Shown: positions 32,813 through 41,857 of the stretch, piece after piece | Layout of the letters: each line of letters starts with the position of its first letter | How positions within the stretch are numbered: the stretch's first letter is position 1 | Assembly (NCBI GenBank): GCA_022616275.1 | Contig: JAKEFB010000033.1 | Coordinates: forward strand, 25,455-89,454 | Direction: 5' to 3' | Length of the DNA stretch: 64,000 bases | DNA from: Chloroflexota bacterium | GTDB taxonomy: Bacteria > Chloroflexota > Anaerolineae > Promineifilales > Promineifilaceae | Program-made: the position numbers and the translations under genes | The notes under the pieces: generated by a model | Seen by the model: only the letters and a program-made list of their open reading frames with translations | The model's database searches: none | Told to the model about the DNA's origin: nothing

Positions 32813-34183
32813 ATGGCCGTGCAGTTGCCACTCAAAAACCAGAAACCTGGGCCGCGCCTGGCCTTTTTGTCTGAAGCCGAGCCGGAAGCCCTGGCTGAAT
32901 GCCTGGTAGCCTTTGCCAACGGAGACGGCGGGCTGATCGTCCTTGGCCTGGACGAGAATGGCCGGCCCAGCGAAACCATTTGGGAGGAGGAGGCCGAGGG
33001 CGCGCTGCGCGCCGCTGCTGCCCTTTGCCGGCCGCCGGTCACCAGCCGCTGGCAGCCGGTGGAAACCGCCCAGGGCAAAACCTTTGTCGGCGTCCAGGTC
33101 AACCGCAGTCCGGAACTGCACAGTTTGGAAGACGGCCGGGTGTTCATTCGCAGTGGTTCCGAGAACCGGCTTCTGAGCGGTGGCGAAATTGGCCAGCTTG
33201 CCGCCAGCAAGACGGCGGCCGACTTCGAGGCCGACCACATAGCCGGGGCTACCGCCGACGATTTTGATCAGAACGTCCTGGCCGAGTACCTGGCCAAACG
33301 GGAGGCCAGGGGCGCGTCTCCCGTCAGCTCCCTGCCTGCTCTCCTGTTTGAAATTGGCGCCATAGACGCCGAGGGCCGGCCGACGGTGGCCGGCATTCTT
33401 CTCTTCGGCAAAAATCCCCGGGCTTTCCTGCCGCAAAGCGGCGTGGTCTTTGTCAAGTTTCCCGGCCCCGAACCGCGTAGCGAGTCGGGTGAAGCGGGCT
33501 ATGGCCGGCGCGAGGAGGTGAACGGCCCCCTGGCCCGCGTCATCGAGCGCACCTGGAACATCATCTGGGAAGAAATGCACCGAGGAGCTGTCGTCAACAG
33601 CCTGCAGCGCGAAGAGCTAACCGAGTACCCCCCCTTTGCCGTACGCGAAGCCCTGGTCAACGCCGTGGCCCACCGCGATTACCGCCTGCGCGGCCGGCGA
33701 ATTGAAGTCCGTATGTACAGCGACCGTATGGAGGTCATCAGCCCTGGCGACCTGCCTGGCTACATTACTGTAGATAATATTGTCGAGGAACATTTCTCCC
33801 GCAATCCGCGCCTGGTCAATGGCCTGTTTCAATGGGGATACATTGAAGAGTTGGGACTGGGCATTGACCGGATGATTGAAGAAATGGTCCAGTCTGGCCA
33901 CCCGCCGCCGCAATTCAAGGCTACTCCTTACTCCTTTACGGTGCTCCTGGCTAACGCTCGCGAGCGCGCTTCGGTCCCCCGCTGGACGCGGAGTATGAAC
34001 GAACGGCAGGCCCGGGCCCTGACTTACGTGCGGGAGAACGGTAGTATTACCAACCGGGAATACCAGCGTCTCTGCCCCGACGTCTCGGCCGAAACACTGC
34101 GCCTGGACCTGGCCGACCTGGTCGAACGGAGTATTTTATTGAAAATTGGCTCGAAGAAGGGCACTTACTATATATTGAAATAA
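32813..34183 (+). CDS. AlbA_2 (schlafen-like)/HATPase/winged-helix regulator
   Basis: The 456-residue protein of the COG2865-type family has an N-terminal AlbA_2 divergent-AAA region (~15-120, '[22 protein letters not shown]'). A middle segment with '[19 protein letters not shown]-like' sequence ('[19 protein letters not shown]') and '[22 protein letters not shown]' forms the HATPase_c_4 domain. A C-terminal winged helix (~395-456, '[21 protein letters not shown]') completes it. These proteins are annotated as ATP-binding or DNA-binding regulators; biological targets are mostly unknown. It follows a promoter with an overlapping palindrome. Confidence 0.88.
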   Translation: MAVQLPLKNQKPGPRLAFLSEAEPEALAECLVAFANGDGGLIVLGLDENGRPSETIWEEEAEGALRAAAALCRPPVTSRWQPVETAQGKTFVGVQVNRSPELHSLEDGRVFIRSGSENRLLSGGEIGQLAASKTAADFEADHIAGATADDFDQNVLAEYLAKREARGASPVSSLPALLFEIGAIDAEGRPTVAGILLFGKNPRAFLPQSGVVFVKFPGPEPRSESGEAGYGRREEVNGPLARVIERTWNIIWEEMHRGAVVNSLQREELTEYPPFAVREALVNAVAHRDYRLRGRRIEVRMYSDRMEVISPGDLPGYITVDNIVEEHFSRNPRLVNGLFQWGYIEELGLGIDRMIEEMVQSGHPPPQFKATPYSFTVLLANARERASVPRWTRSMNERQARALTYVRENGSITNREYQRLCPDVSAETLRLDLADLVERSILLKIGSKKGTYYILK

Positions 34184-34248
34184 GGACACATTTATCCCAA
34201 AAATATCCCAAATTAAACTTGGGATATTTTTTGGAAACGATTCTTTTC

Positions 34249-36408
34249 ATGACCCTCACCCAGCAGTTTATTTTGGTCTCTCTCTTGCCGGCCACTTTTC
34301 TCTTCCTGGCCCTTTATTCCTGGCGGGCGCGGCTGGGCCGGCCGGCGCTCCGAAGTCGCTGGCTCCTGGCGCTGTTAACGGCCGCCGTCTGGGCCAGCAG
34401 TATCCTCAGTTACTACGGCGGCGCCACCATGCCGGCCGCCGTAGCCTATACCTGGCGCGTCGTCGGCATTTACGCCTTGAGTCTCTTGCCCGTGTGGTTG
34501 CTCGCCGCCACCTTTGTCCAATTGGTCATGGCCCCGGCACGGAACCGTCTGGCCGTCGGGCTGGCGGCTCTCTTATGGCTGGTGGCCCTCGTCTTAGATC
34601 CGGCCTGGGGCTTATATCGTCTGCCGGATTTTGTCGTTGCCGGCCAGACCGTACGCCATTTCGACCTGTGGGGAGCGGTGTGGATTACCAGTTGGTTATT
34701 GCCGGCCGTGGTTGCCTGGCTGGTGACTCAACAGGCAGCCAGCACGGCGCCCGGCTCGCTTTATCGCAACCAGGCCAACTACTGGCTGCTGGCCATTAGT
34801 CTATTGATTTTAGGGAGTAGCCTGGGCCTGACCCGCGAACTGCCTTTCCAACAGACCGGGGCGTTGATAGCTATCCTGGGTGGCCTGGTGGGCGTTATCA
34901 GCCTTGTCCGCAGCCAGTTGCCCGATTTGCAACTGGTTATGCGCCGCTTGATGAGCCGTTTCCTGGCGGCGCTACTCGTCTTTGGCCTGGCCTGGCTTTC
35001 CCTGTGGTATATGATTGAAAGTGCCCGCAGCCCGGCCGACCGGCTGGGCGTTGCCTTCCCGGCCGCTCTGTTTACGCTCTTCTTCATAACCATTTATTAC
35101 CTGGCCGACCGCCTGTTGCAGCGCCTGGCTATGCTCGGCCCGGCCCGCCGGGCGGCCGTCCACCTGGATCAGAATATGCTCACCGGCGGCCTGTGGGACC
35201 CAGTTGAGTTTGCCCAACTGGCCCTCAGACTTACCCAGTCACGCATCGCCGTGGACGACGCCTGGCTGATGGTGGTGGAAGAGGGGCCGGCCGGCAAGCT
35301 ATTGTTGCGGCCGGTGGCCAGCCTGGACGAGAACCAGCCGGAGCCGGTGGTCCTGGCCGCCAACAGCCCCTTCATGATGCACCTGCGCCGCAATACCAAC
35401 CCGCTAATCCAGTTTGACATTGATACCCTGGGCGTGTTCGACAGCCTGCCGGCCGGCGAACGGGAAACCATTAGCCGCTGGCAGCGGGCCGTCTTTGTGC
35501 CCCTTCACGCTGGCGAACGCCTGTTGGGCGTGATGGGCCTGGCCGCCAAATACTCCGGCGAACCATACGAGCGTTACGACCTGTTGTGGTTGCAAGAGCT
35601 GGCCAGCCAGCTTGGCGCAGCCCTGGTCCAGGCCGGCAACCTGAGCCAATTGCGCCGTATTAACGACTATGTCTTCCAACAAAACCAGACCCTGCTGCGT
35701 GAAAAGCGCTATTTGCACGAACTGACCACCTTTTACGCTGATTTCCTGGGCCTGCTCTCGCCAGATTTGCGCCGCCCCTTTGCCACCATTGAGCGTGAGC
35801 TGGAGCTTTTGCAGCAGCAGCTCACCGACAGCAACGGCCACCGCTCCCTGGATGAACTGCACCAACATTTCTCCACCCTCAAAGCGCTGGTCAACAACTT
35901 GATTGCCGCGGCCGGGCGCGTCCAGAAAAATGGCGAGTTTCAATTTGAGCCGGTGCATATGGACGAGGTAGCTCGCGCCGCCGTCCGCAACCTGGGCGCA
36001 ATGGCCGAGGCCCGGCGCGTCAAAGTCGAGTTGGCGGTGGTTGGCTCGCTCCGGCCGGTCTATGGCGACCAGCAGCGGTTGGTGGAAGCCGTCCAGCATT
36101 TGCTGCACAATGCCATCAAATTTAATAAGATCGGCGGCCAGGTGCGCCTTGAATGCGCCCTGGAGAACAACGAATTGTCACTGCACGTCATTGACAACGG
36201 GGTTGGCATGCCGGCCGAGCGCCTGGAGAACGTCTTAAAGGGCTTCACCGGGGTGGAAAACCTGGGCGGCGGCGTCAAGGGGTCGGGTATGGGCATTCCC
36301 TTGAGCCGCTTTATCGTTCATGCCCACGGCGGCCGGCTGGAGGCCACCAGCAAGCACGGTTCCGGCAGCACCTACTCCATCTACCTCCCGGTCGCCCTGG
36401 GAGAGTAA
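34249..36408 (+). CDS. Membrane histidine-kinase-like protein lacking the phospho-acceptor His
   Basis: The 719-residue protein has about eight transmembrane helices in residues 1-290, resembling the 7TM sensor region of Chloroflexota kinases. A GAF-like domain (~300-470), a dimerisation helix and an HATPase_c domain follow ('HLLHNAIKFNKIGG', 'VIDNGVGMPAE', 'KGSGMGIPLSRFIVHAHGG'). The H-box reads 'LLSPDLRRPFATIE': Pro505 stands where His is needed. ATP-binding boxes look intact. It may act as an allosteric partner rather than an autokinase. ATG 34249 is favoured over the TTG 30 nt earlier; no strong ribosome site for either. Confidence 0.86.
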   Translation: MTLTQQFILVSLLPATFLFLALYSWRARLGRPALRSRWLLALLTAAVWASSILSYYGGATMPAAVAYTWRVVGIYALSLLPVWLLAATFVQLVMAPARNRLAVGLAALLWLVALVLDPAWGLYRLPDFVVAGQTVRHFDLWGAVWITSWLLPAVVAWLVTQQAASTAPGSLYRNQANYWLLAISLLILGSSLGLTRELPFQQTGALIAILGGLVGVISLVRSQLPDLQLVMRRLMSRFLAALLVFGLAWLSLWYMIESARSPADRLGVAFPAALFTLFFITIYYLADRLLQRLAMLGPARRAAVHLDQNMLTGGLWDPVEFAQLALRLTQSRIAVDDAWLMVVEEGPAGKLLLRPVASLDENQPEPVVLAANSPFMMHLRRNTNPLIQFDIDTLGVFDSLPAGERETISRWQRAVFVPLHAGERLLGVMGLAAKYSGEPYERYDLLWLQELASQLGAALVQAGNLSQLRRINDYVFQQNQTLLREKRYLHELTTFYADFLGLLSPDLRRPFATIERELELLQQQLTDSNGHRSLDELHQHFSTLKALVNNLIAAAGRVQKNGEFQFEPVHMDEVARAAVRNLGAMAEARRVKVELAVVGSLRPVYGDQQRLVEAVQHLLHNAIKFNKIGGQVRLECALENNELSLHVIDNGVGMPAERLENVLKGFTGVENLGGGVKGSGMGIPLSRFIVHAHGGRLEATSKHGSGSTYSIYLPVALGE

Positions 36409-36482
36409 TGGATGGGTGATGAGTTATGGGTTACGAGTGACCTTTCTGCTCATTACTTATCACTCATTACTCATCACTTTTA
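36406..36482. repeat. Heptamer array hairpin
   Basis: GGGTGAT, GAGTTAT, GGGTTAC, GAGTGAC (left) and CTCATTA, CTTATCA, CTCATTA, CTCATCA (right) are inverted period-7 arrays. They separate the degenerate kinase gene from the VWA gene and begin at the kinase stop codon. Confidence 0.7.
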
Positions 36483-36486
36483 GGCT

Positions 36487-39438
36487 ATGAATTTCACTGC
36501 GCCACTGGCGTTGCTACTCTTACTTTTTATTCCTTACTTCGTCTGGTTGGGCCGGCCGCGGGCGGGCGCGGCACGCTGGCGTGAATGGACCAGCCTGGGC
36601 CTGCGGCTGCTCATTATCTTCGTGTTGGTTCTCAGCCTGGCCGGCGCCCAGGTCGTGCGGGCCGCCGACGACCTGGCCGTCGTCTTCCTGGTGGATGCCT
36701 CTGATTCCATCGGGCCGGAGCAGGCCGAACAGGCCGAAGCCTTTGTTCGCCAGTCTATTGAGAGCCTGGGGCCGGCCGACCAGGCGGCCGTCATCGTCTT
36801 TGGCTCCAATGCTCTGGTCGAGCGGCCGATGAGCGGCCTAGCCGAGCTGGCTCCCGTAACCTCCGTGCCCCAAACGTTGCACACCGACATTGCCGAAGCG
36901 ATTCGCCTGGGGCTGGCCCTCTTCCCGGCCGGAAGCGCCCGGCGCCTGGTGTTGTTGAGCGACGGGGTAGCCACCCTGGGCGACACCCAGGAAGCGGCCC
37001 GCCTGGCCGCCGTGACCGGCGTGCAAATTGACGTGGTCCCCCTCACCCGGCCGGCCGGAGAAGTGGAGGTGCTGCTCACCAATGTGGACGCCCCGACCCG
37101 GGTGGGCGAGGGGGAGGCCTTCACCATCGAAATTACAGCCGAGAGCACCACCAGTATGCCGGCCGGCCTGCGTATCCTGGCCGGCCCCAACGTCGTTTAC
37201 GAAGGCGCCGTGCAGTTGCGGCCGGGTGTCAACAACTTCTCTGTGCGGCTGCGGGCCACAGCCCAGGAGTTTGCCCGCTACGTAGTCCAGATGGCCCCGC
37301 TCCAGGATACCTACTACCAGAACAACCAGTTGGCCGCCTTCACCGAAATTGTCGGCCCGCCCCGCGTTCTCATTGTCGCCCACGACGGCACGATGGACGA
37401 CGAGGGCAACCCTCTGCCCGACGAATCACCCCAGTTGCAACTGGCCCTGGAGGCCACCGGCCTGCTGGTGGACCGGGTGACGCCGGCCGAATTGCCGGCC
37501 GGCCTGGCCGAGCTAAGCAACTACAGCAGCATCATCCTGGTCAACGTCAACGCTAAAAACCTCTCACCGCGCACCATGGCCGGCCTGCAAAGCTACGTCC
37601 GTGATCTGGGCGGCGGGCTGGTCGCTGTGGGTGGGCCGCAAAGCTACGGCATGGGTGGCTATTTCCGTACGCCGCTAGAGGAAACGTTGCCGGTAGACAT
37701 GCAGATCAAGGACCAGGAGCGCTTCCCTTCGGTCAGTATCGTCATCGTCATTGACCGGTCAGGCAGCATGGCCGCCCAGGAAGGGGGCGTGACCAAGATT
37801 CAACTGGCGGCCGAAGGCGCGGTGCGGGTGGTCCAATTGTTGAACGACTTCGATGAAATTACCGTCATTCCGGTAGATACCCAGCCGTCTAACCCCATTG
37901 GCCCGGCCTCGGCCGCCGATCGGGACAATGTCATCAGCCAGATACGGCAGATTGGTGCCGGCGGGGGCGGCATTTACGTGCGCACCGGCATGGAGGCAGC
38001 CGCCGACGCCCTGGCCGAAAGTGCCAACCAGGTCAAACACGTCATCCTCCTGGCCGACGGGGCCGACTCGGAAGAAAAAGAAGGGGTCCCAGAGCTGATT
38101 GAGGCCCTGGTGGCCGAAGGTGTTACGATTTCTGTCGTTAGCATTGGCAACGGGCAGGACGTGACCTGGCTGCAGCAGATGGCTGAGTTGGGCGGCGGCC
38201 GCTTCCACTTTACTGACCAGGCGGCCAACCTGCCCCAGATTTTTACCCAGGAGACCACTGCTATCCAGCGCAGCTACCTGGTGGAGGAGCGTTTCTTCCC
38301 CGACCTGGCCAATAACAGCCCGATCCTTTCCGGCATTCAGGCCGTGCCCCCCCTATACGGCTACGTCGGCACCAGTTCCAAGGAAACGGCCCAGGTCGTC
38401 CTGGAAACCCACCTGGGCGACCCCCTGTTGGCAACCTGGCAATATGGCCTGGGCCGGGCTGTGGCCTGGACCTCTGACGCCACCGGCCGCTGGGGCGTAG
38501 ATTGGGTGCGCTGGGATGGCTTCCCGACCTTCTGGTCTAACCTGGTCCGCTGGACCATTTCCCAGCGGCGGGAGAGCAACGTGGAAACGGCCGTCAACTT
38601 TAGCGGCGAAGAGGCCCGCCTGATGGTGGACGCGCGGGACAGTAACGGCGTTTATCTGAACAGCCTGGAGATGGAAGCCAACGTGGTTGCTCCAACCGGC
38701 GAGGTGGTGAATCTCATCCTGCGCCAGGTAGCCCCTGGCCGCTACGAGGGCAACTTTACACCGGCCGACGATGGCGCTTATTTCATCCGGGTGGCTGGGA
38801 CGGCCACCGGTGAGGCCGAGGCTGTGGTCGGCCAGACCAGCGGCTGGGTGCTGGGTTACTCGCCCGAATACCGCCAGTTTGAGGCTAACCCCCAACTGCT
38901 GCTGGCCCTGGCCGAAATGACCGGCGGCCGGGATTTGAGCACCGCCCTCTCGGCTGGCGACGTTTCCTCCATCTGGGCGCACAATCTGCCCGGCCAGGAA
39001 GCGGCGCGACCCATCTGGCCCTGGCTGACCCTCCTGGCCGTCTTGCTGCTGCCGCTGGACATTGCCACACGCCGCCTGGTGGTTAGCCGGCGAGACATGC
39101 AGCGGGCCTGGGCGGCCACCTTCGGCCGGCTCAGGCCGCAGGCCGCGCCGGTCGCCGGCCGCACCGAGCAGGTTTCCCGGCTGTTCCAGGCCAAACAACG
39201 CGCCGGGGTATCCCGCCCTGAGGAACCGGCCGCCACCCCACCGCCCGTGATGCGGCAAGACGCCACCCAGACCCCACCGGCCGCCCGGCCGGCGGAGACG
39301 CCCGGCCGCCCCTCTGCGCCCCCGCCGATCCCCGAAAAAACGCCACCCGCCCGCCCCACACCCGCTCCTCCTGAGGCCGGCGGCTCCCTGGCCTCTCGCC
39401 TCCTGGAAAAGAAGAGACAACAAAGAGAAGAAGAGTAA
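36487..39438 (+). CDS. Membrane protein with two VWA domains
   Basis: The 983-residue protein has two N-terminal transmembrane helices (~5-22, 37-58). VWA domain 1 follows with MIDAS D70-A-S72-D-S74, then a sandwich domain and a glutamine-amidotransferase-like domain ('VLIVAHDGTMDDEG', 'GGGLVAVGGPQSYGMGGY'). VWA domain 2 has MIDAS 'IDRSGSM'. A further sandwich, a C-terminal transmembrane helix ('WPWLTLLAVLLLPLDIA') and a Pro-rich cytosolic tail complete it. The architecture matches BatA/CglB-like stress or surface-assembly proteins. It starts after a repeat array and is 3 bp from the NarL-type kinase gene, so the two may act together. Confidence 0.88.
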   Translation: MNFTAPLALLLLLFIPYFVWLGRPRAGAARWREWTSLGLRLLIIFVLVLSLAGAQVVRAADDLAVVFLVDASDSIGPEQAEQAEAFVRQSIESLGPADQAAVIVFGSNALVERPMSGLAELAPVTSVPQTLHTDIAEAIRLGLALFPAGSARRLVLLSDGVATLGDTQEAARLAAVTGVQIDVVPLTRPAGEVEVLLTNVDAPTRVGEGEAFTIEITAESTTSMPAGLRILAGPNVVYEGAVQLRPGVNNFSVRLRATAQEFARYVVQMAPLQDTYYQNNQLAAFTEIVGPPRVLIVAHDGTMDDEGNPLPDESPQLQLALEATGLLVDRVTPAELPAGLAELSNYSSIILVNVNAKNLSPRTMAGLQSYVRDLGGGLVAVGGPQSYGMGGYFRTPLEETLPVDMQIKDQERFPSVSIVIVIDRSGSMAAQEGGVTKIQLAAEGAVRVVQLLNDFDEITVIPVDTQPSNPIGPASAADRDNVISQIRQIGAGGGGIYVRTGMEAAADALAESANQVKHVILLADGADSEEKEGVPELIEALVAEGVTISVVSIGNGQDVTWLQQMAELGGGRFHFTDQAANLPQIFTQETTAIQRSYLVEERFFPDLANNSPILSGIQAVPPLYGYVGTSSKETAQVVLETHLGDPLLATWQYGLGRAVAWTSDATGRWGVDWVRWDGFPTFWSNLVRWTISQRRESNVETAVNFSGEEARLMVDARDSNGVYLNSLEMEANVVAPTGEVVNLILRQVAPGRYEGNFTPADDGAYFIRVAGTATGEAEAVVGQTSGWVLGYSPEYRQFEANPQLLLALAEMTGGRDLSTALSAGDVSSIWAHNLPGQEAARPIWPWLTLLAVLLLPLDIATRRLVVSRRDMQRAWAATFGRLRPQAAPVAGRTEQVSRLFQAKQRAGVSRPEEPAATPPPVMRQDATQTPPAARPAETPGRPSAPPPIPEKTPPARPTPAPPEAGGSLASRLLEKKRQQREEE

Positions 39439-39441
39439 CCT

Positions 39442-41691
39442 GTGAAAGCCAGCCGCTCCATTCGCTCGGAACAGCTTACCCTCATCCTGATTATCACTCT
39501 GCCCTTTTTTGTCCTGCTGCTTTTTACCACTTACCAGGAAGTGCAGGAGGAAACCAGGCGAGCGCAGGATTCGGCCTTCTCCCTGGCACAGTTGACCGCT
39601 GCCTATACCGCCCAGGTGATACGTGACTCGGAAGAGTTGCTGGCGGAAATTGCCCAACGCCCCCTGATCCGGGCGATGGACTCCACAAACTGTGATCCTT
39701 TTATCAGAGACTTTTACGAGGTCGTTCCCACCTTTATCGGGCTTGGCGTCGTGGAAGCGTCCGGGCAGATTATTTGCTCGGCAACCGTGCCGGCCGGTGA
39801 TCCTCTCCCCTCAGTCGCTGATAGGGAATGGTTTCAAATGGTCAAGCAGACCGGGGCATTCATCGTCGGACCGGTGCAAACCGGCCGCCTTACGGGGCTG
39901 TGGGTATCCGTGCTGGCCTACCCGGTTAAAGATGAAAGCGGCCGCTTCGTTGGCGCCCTCGTTTTGCCCATAGACCTGGTCCGCTACCAGGCTGGCCTGA
40001 CCGGCGTGACCTTACCCCCGGAGGCGATTATTACCATCATAGATTCGGAAGGAACGGTCGTGGCCCGTACCCTGGAGCCGGAATTGTGGGTCGGACGCAA
40101 CACGCGCGGCAGCGAAGTGGTAGATGCCGCCCTGGCTCAGGGGCAGGGTTATGAACGGGCGCAGGGCACAGACGGCGTCGAAAGGATTTACGGCTTTACC
40201 GCTATCCCCGAAGCCAACTGGTACGTTTACGCTGGCATTCCCACGAGCTTTGCTTTTGCCCGTGTGCAGACGGCGCTTCTTCGTAACAGCTTGTTGCTGA
40301 TGGCGTTCGCCTTGTTTGTCGCCGGGCTAAACACTTACCTGCGCCGCCGTATTGAGCGGCCGATCAACGCCCTGGCCCGGGTTGCCAGGGCGGTGGCCCA
40401 GGGCCAGACCGGCGAACGCACCCCCGTGACCGGACCACAAGAGGTCGTGGAAGTAGCCACCCAGTTCAACAACATGCTCGACGTCAATGCCCGGCGCACT
40501 GAACAGTTGCAAGAACTGGCCGAGGCTGCCCTGTCCTTGAACGCTACCCTGGCCCCTAGTGAAGTTCTGCAACTGGCTACTGAAAAGGCCTGCCAGATCA
40601 TTGGCACCCAACTGGGCCTGGGTCGGCTGGCCGAAACGGCCGAGGGAGACCAGGCTATTACCGTGACCTGGTCATCCGGCGAGTACGCTGCCTGGCAGGC
40701 GCACACCGAGCGACTCGCTGCCGGCGACCTGGCCAGGGTGGTCGAGGAAGCCAACCGGCCAGTGCGTTTATCCCTGGGGGAATTGGAAGCCCATCCAGCC
40801 CGGGTTCAGTTGGGCCAGGTTGGCGGATCTCTTCCGCCTTTGCGCGGCTGGCTGGCCGCGCCGCTCAATGCCGGCAGTGGCCGGACCATTGGTTTTATTG
40901 CCCTCTCGGCGCGAGGCGAGGATGAGTTCACCGCCGAGGACGAAGCTATCCTCTTGCAAATGGCTCAGATTTCCTCGGTGGCCGTCGAAAACGCCCTGCT
41001 GTTCCTTTCCCTCAACGAGCAGCGCGAACAACTGCGGGGCCTGGCCCTCCGGCTGGCCGAGACAGAGGAGAGCGAACGGCGGCGGTTGGCCCGCGAATTG
41101 CACGACGGCGTCGGCCAGATGTTAACCGCACTCAATATAGACCTCCAACTGTTGAGCCGGAGGTTCCCGGCCGGTTCGGCGGAGGCTGCCCACCTGGAAG
41201 AGGCGCAGAATTTGGTGCAGGAGACGATAGAGCGTACCCGTAACGTCCTGGCCGAGCTGCGGCCGACAGTCCTGGAAGAGAGTGGCCTGGGCATGGCCTT
41301 GCGCTGGTACGGTGAGCAGTTTACCCAACGCACCGGGATCCCTGTTCTGGTTCAGGGCGACGAAGTAGACCGACGATTGCCAACGGATAAGGAACTGGCC
41401 CTGTTTCGCGTTGCCCAGGAAGCGTTGACCAACGTAGTCAAGCACGCCCAGGCCACCCGGGTTGCTATTACCCTCACCAAAGATCCACCCCACCTCCGCC
41501 TGACTATTGCCGATGACGGTGTTGGCTTTGATATGGTCACCTTCAGCCGTTCGCGCCAACGGCCGGACGCCGCCCCAAGTTGGGGGATAATCAATATGCG
41601 CGAACGGGCCGAAGCGGTGGGCGGCCGCCTATACGTCGAATCGCAGCTTGGCAACGGCACGAAAATTATCATCCAAACCCCCCTCAATTAA
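39442..41691 (+). CDS. NarL-type sensor histidine kinase (dCACHE-HAMP-GAF-HisKA_3)
   Basis: The 749-residue protein has an N-terminal transmembrane helix, an extracellular Cache-like sensor (~30-275), a second transmembrane helix (~282-300) and HAMP (~301-355). GAF (~370-530) and HisKA_3 with phospho-acceptor His554 ('RRLARELHDGVGQMLTALN') follow, then HATPase ('AQEALTNVVKHAQAT', 'ADDGVGFD'). It senses an external ligand and phosphorylates a LuxR/NarL-type regulator not encoded in this window, so it is an orphan here. GTG start just after the VWA stop. Confidence 0.93.
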   Translation: MKASRSIRSEQLTLILIITLPFFVLLLFTTYQEVQEETRRAQDSAFSLAQLTAAYTAQVIRDSEELLAEIAQRPLIRAMDSTNCDPFIRDFYEVVPTFIGLGVVEASGQIICSATVPAGDPLPSVADREWFQMVKQTGAFIVGPVQTGRLTGLWVSVLAYPVKDESGRFVGALVLPIDLVRYQAGLTGVTLPPEAIITIIDSEGTVVARTLEPELWVGRNTRGSEVVDAALAQGQGYERAQGTDGVERIYGFTAIPEANWYVYAGIPTSFAFARVQTALLRNSLLLMAFALFVAGLNTYLRRRIERPINALARVARAVAQGQTGERTPVTGPQEVVEVATQFNNMLDVNARRTEQLQELAEAALSLNATLAPSEVLQLATEKACQIIGTQLGLGRLAETAEGDQAITVTWSSGEYAAWQAHTERLAAGDLARVVEEANRPVRLSLGELEAHPARVQLGQVGGSLPPLRGWLAAPLNAGSGRTIGFIALSARGEDEFTAEDEAILLQMAQISSVAVENALLFLSLNEQREQLRGLALRLAETEESERRRLARELHDGVGQMLTALNIDLQLLSRRFPAGSAEAAHLEEAQNLVQETIERTRNVLAELRPTVLEESGLGMALRWYGEQFTQRTGIPVLVQGDEVDRRLPTDKELALFRVAQEALTNVVKHAQATRVAITLTKDPPHLRLTIADDGVGFDMVTFSRSRQRPDAAPSWGIINMRERAEAVGGRLYVESQLGNGTKIIIQTPLN

Positions 41692-41701
41692 CTCTAGCTC
41701 G

Positions 41702-41777
41702 CGATTGGGTCTCAATCGTCGCTCTAACCTCCGCCAACCAATAGGAAAATAGTACCTCATTACCACATTTCCTATTG
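41702..41777. repeat. Two inverted repeats between kinase and subtilase
   Basis: CGATTG...CAATCG (41702-41718) forms a small hairpin after the kinase stop. CAATAGGAAA (41739-41748) and TTTCCTATTG (41768-41777) are perfect 10-bp inverted copies with a 19-nt spacer. The second could be an operator for the subtilase gene. No T tract follows either. Confidence 0.5.
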
Positions 41778-41857
41778 AGAATTACCCCTTTTACCACTAA
41801 GCTGTAGGATAGGAATAACTTATCCACTCTAAGGAGAAGAGCACCAGGAGAAAAACA

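Noticed and set aside
38353-39657. 434-codon minus-strand frame spanning the VWA/kinase gene junction
   Set aside because: It crosses two well-supported genes antisense and has no domain.
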